Shown in pieces: positions 1 to 5,882 of a stretch of 7,891 nt of DNA. Both the position numbers and the translations under genes were made by a program. The stretch covers positions 1-7,891 of the forward strand of contig JAGWVZ010000151.1 of NCBI GenBank assembly GCA_018970625.1, written 5' to 3'. The DNA is from Myxococcales bacterium. GTDB lineage: Bacteria > Myxococcota > Bradymonadia > REDH01. Numbering within the stretch: the first letter of the stretch is position 1; the number at the start of each line of letters is the position of its first letter. The notes under the pieces were generated by a model. The model was given only the letters and a program-made list of their open reading frames with translations. It was not told the origin of the DNA and did no database searches.

Positions 1-106
1 GATTGTGGGCTGCTGTTGATTGGCACTGCCCTTGACCAAAGATCGCGCATGAGCGCACAATGACTGTCCGGTCTTTTGTCATTGAAACACCTCTCCCACG
101 TTAATC
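1..106. other. Left-edge sequence without a supported gene
   Basis: No convincing gene is visible here. One plus-strand frame is open from the window edge to a TGA at 61-63 (20 codons, ending RSRMSAQ). It could be the last codons of an upstream gene, but there is too little to judge. A weak sigma70-like pair lies at 32-37 (TTGACC) and 56-61 (CACAAT) with 18-base spacing. It could serve the ORF that starts at 107, but no ribosome binding site precedes that ATG, so I do not call it a promoter with confidence. Confidence 0.3.
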
Positions 107-388
107 ATGCGCCAGTCTCCTCGTCAGTTGTTTCACCCTCGTGTTTTGCGCAATGCCTTGATGGCGTGGAGCCGTCCCGCTGATCTTCAGGAACAGCACA
201 AGGTGGTGCTGAACGTGGGAAAGACGTTGCAGAGTGGGGCATTGGACAACATCTCGGAGATTGGCTTTCACGCTGATTTCCTTGAGATTTTCCGGCGTGC
301 GCTCGGCTATCGGACCGTAGCAGACGGGCAGGGTGCAACGTGGGAACTGACTGCTGAACAGGGCATACCCGGCGCGGCGCGCCGCTGA
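107..388 (+). pseudogene. N-terminal remnant of an Eco57I-type R-M methylase
   Basis: This 93-codon stretch resembles the first part of large Eco57I-like class I DNA methyltransferases, often fused restriction-modification enzymes. What I see is a leading 'FHPRVL' segment, a helical stretch that includes 'HKVVLNVGKTLQSGALDNI' (31-49), then 'FHADFLEIFRRALGY' (54-68) and 'WEL' (79-81). In the family this pattern precedes the large catalytic part with the NPPY motif. Here a TGA follows at residue 94, and no methyltransferase motif occurs anywhere in the window. Intact relatives are usually many hundreds of residues long, so this is a truncated or frameshifted relic. ATG 107 has no Shine-Dalgarno, but the next in-frame stop upstream is at 83-85, so it is the only likely start. 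The family assignment is from remembered motif shape, not from a search. Confidence 0.5.
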
Positions 389-392
389 AGGC

Positions 393-524
393 ATGTGGGA
401 TTGGCATTCTCCCGCGGCCGTCACACGCATGTTACTTGGGATGCTGGTCCGCAAGCTGGTTGCCGCAGAGTTGCGAGCGCGCTACAACCCGCGCGTTCAA
501 GTGATCGCGCATCTTCTGGCGTAG
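393..524 (+). pseudogene. Small open stretch, possible tail of the broken methylase gene
   Basis: A 43-residue plus-strand reading frame starts at ATG 393 (MWDWHSPAAVTR...) and ends in TAG at 522-524, 13 bases before the next gene. Its frame differs from that of the remnant at 107-388, and it is open upstream through the remnant's stop ('AAEG' precedes the ATG). The middle ('MLLGMLVRKLVAAELRAR') is strongly helical. It may be the C-terminus of the same gene, joined after an internal deletion or a frameshift near 375-390. It could also be a small independent gene or chance. I recognise no family, and no clear ribosome binding site precedes ATG 393. Confidence 0.25.
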
Positions 525-537
525 TTTCCGAGGTGTA

Positions 538-1476
538 ATGTTCAAGTCCGCAGACGGTCGGCCGTTCGATGCTCTGAGTCTGGCCAATCATCTTGACGAT
601 GTATGGCACGACCAGCCTCGTTCTTTTGAACGCGAGGCGGTCACACGATTCTGGGGGTTACTTACACTTCCGGCCCGCGCACTGGACCCGGAACGACCCC
701 GAGCGATGCTCCGTTCGGCTACCGTCATCCGCAATGCTCGTTTCATGGGTGACGCAGTAAAGCAGATGTTCTTCGGCAATCAGGATTTCACCGAGGTGGA
801 TGCTGTATTCCTGTCGGTCGGTTCTTCTGTGGGCCATGTACGAGGCGATGACGGCTGGGTGATAGAGGTCGAGCGGAAGGCTGCCAATCAGCAGGGCGAT
901 TACTACCGGGCGATTCAGCGAGCGAGAGAGTTCGCTTCCTTGCTCGCTGCACGACTCGACTTGAATGTACGACCAGTCGTCATTTTCGAAGACGATGCAG
1001 GTAAGTACAGCTACAAAGACTTCGACGGCGAAGTTTTGTTGATTTCCATGAGTGCTCTGCGTGACAGCACAGCAGGCCTTAGATTTCCATCGTTGAGTGA
1101 TTTGCCCGGTGTTGCGAGCGACAAAACACTCGTAAAACTCGCGCTTATGCGAGCTCTGATTGCCAGTGACCCACACCACCCGGGCTGGTACTCCGGTGCG
1201 CTGGGTCTGGCCCGCAGCATTGAATCAGGAGGAGTTGACCTTTGCCTTCCGGTCATGGGTCATCAGGATACTGCAAGTCTCCCTTCTTCCGTAGCGGAAT
1301 GGCGGAGTAAGGCAAAGCAATCAGAGACTCATATGACGGAGCGTATTCAGCGCTACCTTGATGACCTTGGCAAGCTCGGCTTGCTGGAGAGCAAGGCCGG
1401 AATACCGCGCCTGACTCTTGATGGCGGTAATGTGGTGTTGGCCCTTATGCGGGCTGAAGCAGAGGAAGCCAGATGA
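538..1476 (+). CDS. Putative PD-(D/E)XK nuclease-like protein, defence-associated
   Basis: The gene encodes a 312-residue soluble protein with no signal peptide or membrane segment. A PD-(D/E)XK-type core can be proposed: D88 in 'FTEVDAVFL', 23 residues, then E112-x-K114 in 'WVIEVERKA' (107-115), followed by a helix with 'QQGDYYRAIQRAREF' (118-132) and a hydrophobic strand 'RPVVIFEDD' (135-143). That order (acidic strand, ExK strand, helix) is typical of restriction and DNA-repair nucleases, but the rest of the protein matches no family I know. The C-terminus (about 260-312) looks like a small winged helix ('RYLDDLGKLGLLE'). ATG 538 is preceded by GAGGTG at 530-535, which is rather close to the start. 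The next gene overlaps by ATGA, so the two are translationally coupled and the products probably act together. Position after a methylase relic suggests a restriction or defence role. That is inference; the ExK match could be fortuitous. Confidence 0.75.
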   Translation: MFKSADGRPFDALSLANHLDDVWHDQPRSFEREAVTRFWGLLTLPARALDPERPRAMLRSATVIRNARFMGDAVKQMFFGNQDFTEVDAVFLSVGSSVGHVRGDDGWVIEVERKAANQQGDYYRAIQRAREFASLLAARLDLNVRPVVIFEDDAGKYSYKDFDGEVLLISMSALRDSTAGLRFPSLSDLPGVASDKTLVKLALMRALIASDPHHPGWYSGALGLARSIESGGVDLCLPVMGHQDTASLPSSVAEWRSKAKQSETHMTERIQRYLDDLGKLGLLESKAGIPRLTLDGGNVVLALMRAEAEEAR

Positions 1477-2201
1477 AATCGCAAGCGAACGTGTCTTATT
1501 TTCCTGTGACCGAACCGGAGCGCGCGCTCCTTCTGCGCGTACGCGAGGCCGACCTCGCGCGCCGGATGGGCGAGCTGCTCGAAATGGTTGACCAAATAGC
1601 CGAGATGAAACTCTCGCCCGCCGATCTGGATACGGCTGTGCAACTGTTAACGGCCAGTCGCCAGGGAGACGCTCTCGCTGCGCGGTTTGAGAATCTGGAG
1701 GCTCGCCTGAAGGACCGAATCGAACGAGGTCTCGCCGAAATGGAAGGCAGATTTCTTCGACGTCTCGACAGCGATGCTCTCCATCTCGCGGTGCAAAGTG
1801 TTGAACCGGCGATCGTCAACAATGAGTTGCAAACTCTACCTTTCCGGCCGGTTCAGCCAGAAGCCTCGGAACTTCCGCCCGAAGCCAGTGTTGCTTTCAT
1901 GGTGGACGGCAAACTTATCTGGGGCAAGACGACTGCGAGCTTTTATGTCAGCGTGTGGAAGTGGCTATTCGATCACAATCGCGTCTCCATCAACGATTTG
2001 CCCATACAAAGTGGTAGAAGCCGATACGTTGTTGCACGGCAGCCTCTGCATCCAAGCGGCAAGGAGTTCTTTGCAGGTCATGAGGTTGTCTCGGGCGTCT
2101 GGGTCGAGGCGAACATATCGCGTGCAGATGTGATTCGCCGTACAGTAAAGTATCTTGCTGAATTTGGTGTTGGCTTTGAGATAATTATTGGAAACGAGTA
2201 A
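1473..2201 (+). CDS. Hypothetical protein with coiled coil and restriction-associated-like C-terminal module
   Basis: This 242-residue protein of unknown function is coupled to the gene before it through a 4-base ATGA overlap and has a good ribosome binding site (AGAGGA at 1461-1466, six bases from the ATG). The N-terminal half is charged and helical. Residues about 66-100 ('ARFENLEARLKDRIERGLA' and onward) look like a coiled coil, suggesting an oligomer or partner-binding surface. The C-terminal part (about 138-242) is a compact alpha/beta module: a 'DGKLIWGKT' strand pair, a helix with 'WKWLFDHN', a 'SGRSRYVVAR' strand, then 'GVWVEANISRADVIRR' and 'FGVGFEI' near the end. I recall a similar ending (small beta unit, R-x-Y, then a 'yVETNLS' strand and helix) in proteins encoded beside restriction systems, but cannot verify this. 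No catalytic motif is evident, so it may be a specificity or partner subunit of the nuclease-like protein. Confidence 0.75.
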   Translation: MKSQANVSYFPVTEPERALLLRVREADLARRMGELLEMVDQIAEMKLSPADLDTAVQLLTASRQGDALAARFENLEARLKDRIERGLAEMEGRFLRRLDSDALHLAVQSVEPAIVNNELQTLPFRPVQPEASELPPEASVAFMVDGKLIWGKTTASFYVSVWKWLFDHNRVSINDLPIQSGRSRYVVARQPLHPSGKEFFAGHEVVSGVWVEANISRADVIRRTVKYLAEFGVGFEIIIGNE

Positions 2202-2306
2202 GCCTAATTTTCTACTTCGACCGCCAATAATTGTGCCCTGAATCACAACGTAGAGTCTGGTCATTCTGCGAGGTGCTTTTCAATTGCGAGCTAAGTTACT
2301 CTCTCC

Positions 2307-2335
2307 CAATTTCTCAGACAGTTTCTGAAAAATTG
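2307..2335. terminator. AT-rich hairpin, possible bidirectional terminator
   Basis: CAATTTCTCAGA pairs with TCTGAAAAATTG around a five-base loop (CAGTT), giving a 12-base-pair stem with one mismatch. It lies 106 bases past the stop of the upstream plus-strand gene and in the gap to the convergent operon. The A-run in the 3' arm would read as a T-run on the minus strand, but no U-tract follows the stem on the plus strand. It may instead be a protein-binding site. Confidence 0.35.
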
Positions 2336-2353
2336 TTCGCACACCCAAAATCC

Positions 2354-2377
2354 GGCAAAATGCCATGGCGTATTGCC
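2354..2377. terminator. Imperfect 24-bp palindrome, possible terminator or operator
   Basis: This palindrome is centred on GCCATGGC with outer arms GGCAA and TTGCC. As plus-strand RNA it folds into a ten-pair stem (one A-A mismatch, one G-U pair) with a CATG loop. No T-tract follows. It sits 18 bases after the AT-rich hairpin, so the two may act together to separate the convergent genes. Confidence 0.3.
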
Positions 2378-2490
2378 TGTGACCGAGCGTCAATATCCCA
2401 GATATCGTCTTTGCTTCATGGTCGCTGTCGCACGACCCTGGTCACGCAGCACCAAACCTGACAGCGGCTTACCGTAACTGGGCTGAAACC

Positions 2491-4041
2491 CTACACCGCT
2501 CCCTTCCCCAGCATCGCCGCCACCTCGCGCGCCACTCTGCGGCCAAACGTATAAATGGAGATCTGGGGTGGGCCGCCGATTGACGTGGGAAACAGGGAGC
2601 CGTCGGCGACAAAGAGATTGTCCATGGTGTGAACGCGGCCGTTGGGCGCGCACACCGAGCGGGCGGCGTCGCCGCCCATGGGCAGGGTGGACATGGGATG
2701 CACGGCGGTGAGCGATGGCGAACCGGGGCGAATATCGGACAGCGAGATGTGCTCGAGCTCGCCGGGGCTCGATATAAATACAGGACGTGAAAGGGGAATC
2801 ATGACTTCGCGTGCGCCGCCGGCGAGCAGAATGCGGGCGGTGGCTTTGAGTCCCCGCAGCAGCTGTTCGCGGTCGGCGGCGTTGGGGGTGTAGTGAATGC
2901 GCAGCGTGTCGCCGACCGTCGCGTCCACAGTGCCTCGGCTCATGTCGTGCAGCATGCAGATGGCGACCGACGCGTGCGCGAATTGTCGCATGAGCCGGGC
3001 GTGCTCGGCGCCAAATCCCGGCATTAACGACGCCGCTCCAGCCGGATGCGCAAATCCGGAGACAATCCAGGCCCGATTTTTCGCGTGGGCGCCAAATTCC
3101 AGAAATTCCGTACATTCCACGGCCTGTGGGTTTCCTTTCCAGCCTTCAATCCGTTCGTCGTGCAGGCCCATGACAGCTGCACCGGGGTGCATGTGCAGGG
3201 TGCGGCCGGCCAGCCCCGAACGGTCAGGAATGCGGGAATTCCGAAACAGGGCGGCCGATGACGTAGCCGAGCCTGCGAGAATCACGGCGCTGGCGTGAAT
3301 GCTGAATTCGCCGGTCTGACGCTGGCCGCTGGCGTCAAAAAATACGCCGCGAACGCCGATGGCCCTGCGGTCGAACCAATCGACTTGATCCACGCGCGCA
3401 TCGGTCAGGAAAAGGGCACCATTTTCGATGGCCGGGGGTACAAGTACCCGTAAAGCGTTTGTTTTTCCGTTGTAGGCGCACCCCAGCTCGCAAAATCCCG
3501 ATTGCTGACAACGGTCGTCGCGATTGTGCGCCAGACGTCCGCCGCGCCAGCCCAGCGATTGAATGCCACGCTCCATAATGCGGTTATTGGCGTTCATGCG
3601 TTCATCGGGCACCCGATGCACATTCAGCAGGGTCTCAATGGCTTCAAAGTCGGCGTCGAGCCCTTCGAGGGGCAATCCGTGGTGTTCGCGCCACTCCTGA
3701 ACGAGCTCGTCGGGCAGGCGTTTGCACAGATTGGTATTGTGCAGCGTCGAGCCGCCCACCCCTTTTCCCTGCAATATCGTGACGCCCAGGTCGCTGGTCT
3801 GTCGCGCGCCCTGTTCGGCAAAGAGTCTGGGAATCATCTCGTCTTCGCGCTGCGTCATATCCGAGGGCCGCAGAAAGGCCCCACGTTCCAGCGCTATCAC
3901 CGACAAACCCGCGCGCGCCAGGTCGTGCGCGGCCATGCAGCCGCCGGCGCCGAGCCCGACAATGACCACGTCGGCGGCCATGCGCAGCCGCTCGCCTGCC
4001 TGCCGCCCTGCCACAATGCGCCCGAAAGGGAGAGTATTCAC
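2491..4041 (-). CDS. GMC-family FAD-dependent oxidoreductase
   Basis: This 516-residue flavoprotein of the glucose-methanol-choline family oxidises an alcohol group (sugar, polyol, sterol or long-chain alcohol) and passes electrons to an acceptor. Visible features in order are: an FAD dinucleotide fold 'VVIVGLGAGG' (25-34) with the acidic strand end E52; the second FAD motif 'GKGVGGSTLHNTN' (92-104); a three-Cys cluster C178, C184, C188 ('CQQSGFCELGC'), shared with some bacterial GMC enzymes; 'HPMSTLPMG' with H448 as the probable catalytic His; and 'VADGSLFPTSIGGPPQ' (488-503) contacting the flavin. The usual Asn of the C-terminal NP motif is replaced by Pro. The start is GTG 4041: GGAGGG (complement of 4045-4050) lies three bases upstream, and the GTG overlaps the stop of the upstream gene by four bases, so translation is coupled. 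No signal peptide is visible. The family is certain; the substrate is not. Confidence 0.93.
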   Translation of the reverse strand: MNTLPFGRIVAGRQAGERLRMAADVVIVGLGAGGCMAAHDLARAGLSVIALERGAFLRPSDMTQREDEMIPRLFAEQGARQTSDLGVTILQGKGVGGSTLHNTNLCKRLPDELVQEWREHHGLPLEGLDADFEAIETLLNVHRVPDERMNANNRIMERGIQSLGWRGGRLAHNRDDRCQQSGFCELGCAYNGKTNALRVLVPPAIENGALFLTDARVDQVDWFDRRAIGVRGVFFDASGQRQTGEFSIHASAVILAGSATSSAALFRNSRIPDRSGLAGRTLHMHPGAAVMGLHDERIEGWKGNPQAVECTEFLEFGAHAKNRAWIVSGFAHPAGAASLMPGFGAEHARLMRQFAHASVAICMLHDMSRGTVDATVGDTLRIHYTPNAADREQLLRGLKATARILLAGGAREVMIPLSRPVFISSPGELEHISLSDIRPGSPSLTAVHPMSTLPMGGDAARSVCAPNGRVHTMDNLFVADGSLFPTSIGGPPQISIYTFGRRVAREVAAMLGKGAV

Positions 4042-4637
4042 AAACCCTCCGGGTGGTGCAGGTTTGCGCCAGCCCAGTTTTCATTGCCGCCCCTAAAACC
4101 CGGCTCAATTCGAGGACCATCGTAGCCAATGGCGCCCCAGGTGGCGGGCTGGGTCCAGTACCAGAGCATACACAGCGTCTTGAGCGAGCGAAAAATGGCG
4201 GTGCGACGGGGGTTTGCGCTGTGCGCCCATCGTTCGATATTCGCGGTACGCTGCTCGGGCCGAAGGCGCGAAAAACGCGCGCGGTCGGGTCCATAAATCA
4301 GCGGCTGAAACTCCCATAGCACCAGCAGGTCGCGCAATTTACGCATCTGCGTGGGCGGCAGCCCCAGTACGTAGCGTTCAACAAAGCGGACGGCGGCCTT
4401 GTCGTCGGGTGGCGGCAGGTCGTCGCCATCGGTGGCACACAGGGTGAGTGCCAGCGCGCCCACGATGGCAGCTTCGTTGACGTCGAAGGGCTCGGCTCCT
4501 CGTGCCACAAAGCCCGGGTCGAGCCGACGAAGCGAAGCGGCGGCCGACGTCAGCGCGGGCGTCTCGAGGTCGGCCGACGCGAGCAGGGCGAGCGGCGAGC
4601 GCAGGGAATCCCGAAGATCCACGGGGCACTCCATCAC
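4038..4637 (-). CDS. Gluconate 2-dehydrogenase subunit 3-like protein
   Basis: This 199-residue protein resembles the small subunit 3 that accompanies membrane-bound gluconate and related GMC dehydrogenases and helps them fold or reach the membrane. Recognisable segments are 'FVERYVLGLPPTQMRKLRDLL' (85-105), 'WEFQPLIYG' (108-116), 'RFSRLRPEQR' (121-130), 'RSLKTLCMLWYW' (150-161) and 'WGAIGYDGP' (167-175). It is the first gene of a two-gene operon and overlaps the oxidoreductase start by four bases (GTGA), which fits a 1:1 partner. The annotated start is GTG 4637; an ATG follows immediately at 4634 and may be the real start, changing one residue. No strong ribosome binding site is seen upstream. 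Unlike some relatives it shows no twin-arginine signal, and no cytochrome gene follows. Confidence 0.85.
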   Translation of the reverse strand: MMECPVDLRDSLRSPLALLASADLETPALTSAAASLRRLDPGFVARGAEPFDVNEAAIVGALALTLCATDGDDLPPPDDKAAVRFVERYVLGLPPTQMRKLRDLLVLWEFQPLIYGPDRARFSRLRPEQRTANIERWAHSANPRRTAIFRSLKTLCMLWYWTQPATWGAIGYDGPRIEPGFRGGNENWAGANLHHPEGL

Positions 4638-4660
4638 GGGTTGGGCGGTCCACGTGCGTG

Positions 4661-4689
4661 GTTAAGGCACAGAACGGTATATGCCGCAA
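4661..4689 (-). promoter_or_regulatory. Possible promoter of the GMC operon
   Basis: Read on the minus strand there is TTGCGG (complement of 4684-4689), 17 bases, then CTTAAC (complement of 4661-4666), about 24 bases before the start codon. The -35 is fair and the -10 weak. It is reported because the divergent gap must carry a promoter for this operon. Confidence 0.25.
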
Positions 4690-4793
4690 GCGCAGGATCC
4701 CGGGGTTGGTCAGCCCTGCGCGAGGCTGTGGGGGTGCGGGCGCGGTGTTTCAGGGCGTTGCTCGATCGTGCAACCCTCGTTCTATTGTGCAGG

Positions 4794-4823
4794 TTGCGCG
4801 TGTCGGCGAGGCTGGTTTATGCT
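4794..4823 (+). promoter_or_regulatory. Probable promoter of the Met-rich exported protein gene
   Basis: TTGCGC (4794-4799) and TATGCT (4818-4823) are separated by 18 bases, giving a sigma70-like arrangement with transcription expected near 4830. The leader would then be about 32 bases and would contain the GAAGG ribosome binding site at 4849-4853. Confidence 0.4.
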
Positions 4824-4848
4824 GTCCGCGGTTCCACTTACCCCCAGT

Positions 4849-4853
4849 GAAGG
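4849..4853 (+). promoter_or_regulatory. Ribosome binding site fixing the start at 4862
   Basis: GAAGG lies eight bases before ATG 4862. The frame is open 360 bases further upstream, so this site and the signal peptide beginning at 4862 decide the start. The upstream extension would run through the divergent promoter and into the opposite gene. Confidence 0.6.
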
Positions 4854-4861
4854 CTTTTCTT

Positions 4862-5812
4862 ATGTCGACTCTTCGTACTTCGGCGTTGCTTCTGGCGGCG
4901 TGTTTTGTTTCACCTGCCTTTGCCGATTCGCCTGTGGAGTCGGCGCGAGAGTGCTTGGACTCCGTCGAGTTGTTCGCGCAGGCGGCCGACCCGGTGCAGC
5001 TTCTGGACGCTGGAGCCGAGCCGCGCCGTGAGCTTCGGTACAATCTCGCGGCCATGCAGGGTGGGGCGATGGTGATGGACATGGATATGGACATGACCAT
5101 GGCGAACCCCATGATGCCGGCCACCGCGCAGGTTCTGCCTCGCATGAGCATGCAGATGTCTCTTCAGAACCTGCAGGTCATGTCGGGTGATCGACTTCGT
5201 TATGAATTCACGCTGAACCGGACGCAGATTCTGCCCCGGTCCGGCGCGAATCCGGCGCTGATTCCGGCGCTCGAGAGCGCGATGGCGACCATGGGAACGA
5301 TGTCCGGATACGCGGTGATTGATTCGCGTGGCACCACCATAGAGACGGATATGGTGAGCACGACCACCGACCCGGCGATGGCGGCCCAGCTTCAGTCGAT
5401 CGAAGATTCCATGAAGAACATGACGGCGCCGTTTCCGTTGGAGGCGGTGGGTCCGGGTGCGCGCTGGTCGGTACCCATGGAAGTGTCCAACGCGGGATTT
5501 ACGATTTCGCAGACGGCGACGTATGAGCTCGTGAGTGTGACGGGCGACACGGCGGTGCTGAACGTGTCCATCGCGCAGTCTGCACAGGCCCAGCAGATTC
5601 AGTCGCCTGACGTTCCGCCGGGCATGACCATGTATGTGGACAGTTATTCGGGCGTCGGCACAGGAACACTGACCATTCAGCTCTCGTCGGTGGTGCCGAA
5701 CTCCACCATGACGCTGTCCAGCGATACGTCGATGTCGGTCGATGATGGCATGGGCAACCGCGTGCCGGTGATGTCCATGGAGATGCAGCTGGCCATGTCG
5801 ATTCACCCGTAA
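4862..5812 (+). CDS. Exported methionine-rich protein of unknown function
   Basis: This 316-residue protein has an N-terminal signal sequence: R5, hydrophobic 7-18, and a likely signal peptidase I site at AFA-DS (19-23). 'LAAC' (11-14) also matches a lipobox, so lipoprotein processing at C14 is possible. The mature part is beta-rich, with patterns such as 'FPLEAVGPGARW', 'TATYELVSVTGDTAVLNVS' and alternating strands to the end, resembling secreted DUF6263-like proteins as I recall them. The oddity is methionine: 31 of 316 residues by my count, with 13 between residues 65 and 107, including M-x-M runs (70-80 and 95-99). M-x-M runs are used by some periplasmic copper and silver proteins (CusB, PcoC), so metal binding is possible, but alternation in a beta strand explains them too. 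The gene stands alone, divergent from the GMC operon. Confidence 0.85.
   Translation: MSTLRTSALLLAACFVSPAFADSPVESARECLDSVELFAQAADPVQLLDAGAEPRRELRYNLAAMQGGAMVMDMDMDMTMANPMMPATAQVLPRMSMQMSLQNLQVMSGDRLRYEFTLNRTQILPRSGANPALIPALESAMATMGTMSGYAVIDSRGTTIETDMVSTTTDPAMAAQLQSIEDSMKNMTAPFPLEAVGPGARWSVPMEVSNAGFTISQTATYELVSVTGDTAVLNVSIAQSAQAQQIQSPDVPPGMTMYVDSYSGVGTGTLTIQLSSVVPNSTMTLSSDTSMSVDDGMGNRVPVMSMEMQLAMSIHP
5075..5092 (+). repeat. In-frame hexanucleotide repeat coding Met-Asp
   Basis: Three tandem ATGGAY units (ATGGACATGGATATGGAC) encode Met-Asp three times at residues 72-77, and near-repeats flank them (ATGGTG before, ATGACCATGG after). Because units are six bases, slippage would change the protein by two residues without a frameshift. 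Confidence 0.6.
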
Positions 5813-5816
5813 AGGT

Positions 5817-5840
5817 CGCGTCGTTTGCGGCACGACCGCG
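5817..5840. terminator. Hairpin between convergent genes (first)
   Basis: CGCGTCGT pairs with ACGACCGCG (one-base bulge) around a seven-base loop, starting five bases after the TAA of the Met-rich protein gene. There is no T-tract, so this is a GC-rich hairpin of intrinsic-terminator position but not of full form. Confidence 0.4.
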
Positions 5841-5842
5841 TT

Positions 5843-5869
5843 GCAGGCTCATGCGCTGCAGAGCCCTGC
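5843..5869. terminator. Hairpin between convergent genes (second)
   Basis: GCAGGCTC (5843-5850) pairs with GAGCCCTGC (5861-5869) with one bulged base and a ten-base loop. It lies 14 bases from the stop of the opposing membrane protein gene and may end transcription in that direction. Confidence 0.4.
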
Positions 5870-5882
5870 GAGAGCGACGCTG

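Larger units (their letters stand above)
2202..2490. other. Convergent intergenic region, AT-rich
   Basis: This 289-base gap separates a plus-strand gene ending at 2201 from a minus-strand gene ending at 2491. It holds two inverted repeats, listed separately, and no credible gene. A 76-codon plus-strand frame (2231-2461) has no ribosome binding site, and its Cys- and Ser-rich composition is unlike a real protein. The composition change from the AT-rich left segment to the GC-rich chromosome falls within about 2200-2500. That makes this a plausible boundary of an acquired segment, but I see no integrase site or direct repeat. Confidence 0.6.

Noticed and set aside
658..1179. 173-codon minus-strand frame opposite the nuclease-like gene
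   Set aside because: Antisense shadow; the plus-strand gene has the nuclease-like motif, a ribosome binding site and a coupled downstream gene.
2231..2461. 76-codon plus-strand frame in the convergent gap
   Set aside because: Lacks a ribosome binding site, has an unusual Cys/Ser composition, and overlaps the palindromes.
2423..2466. CGCTGTC ... GACAGCG distant pairing
   Set aside because: Seven-base arms separated by 30 bases are too weak and common to call a structure.
2390..3115. 241-codon minus-strand frame overlapping the GMC gene
   Set aside because: Out-of-frame shadow of the GMC gene, Arg/His-rich, with no coherent domain.
3502..4125. 207-codon plus-strand frame opposite the GMC gene
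   Set aside because: Antisense to a well-supported GMC enzyme; no recognisable motif and no ribosome binding site.
4502..4861. 120-codon upstream extension of the Met-rich protein frame
   Set aside because: The signal peptide and GAAGG site start at 4862, and the extension crosses the divergent promoter and overlaps the subunit 3 gene antisense.
4910..5833. Minus-strand frame with a His- and Arg-rich translation (307 aa)
   Set aside because: It is the antisense shadow of the Met-rich gene: CAT is the complement of ATG, which explains the His excess. It has no ribosome binding site or family match.
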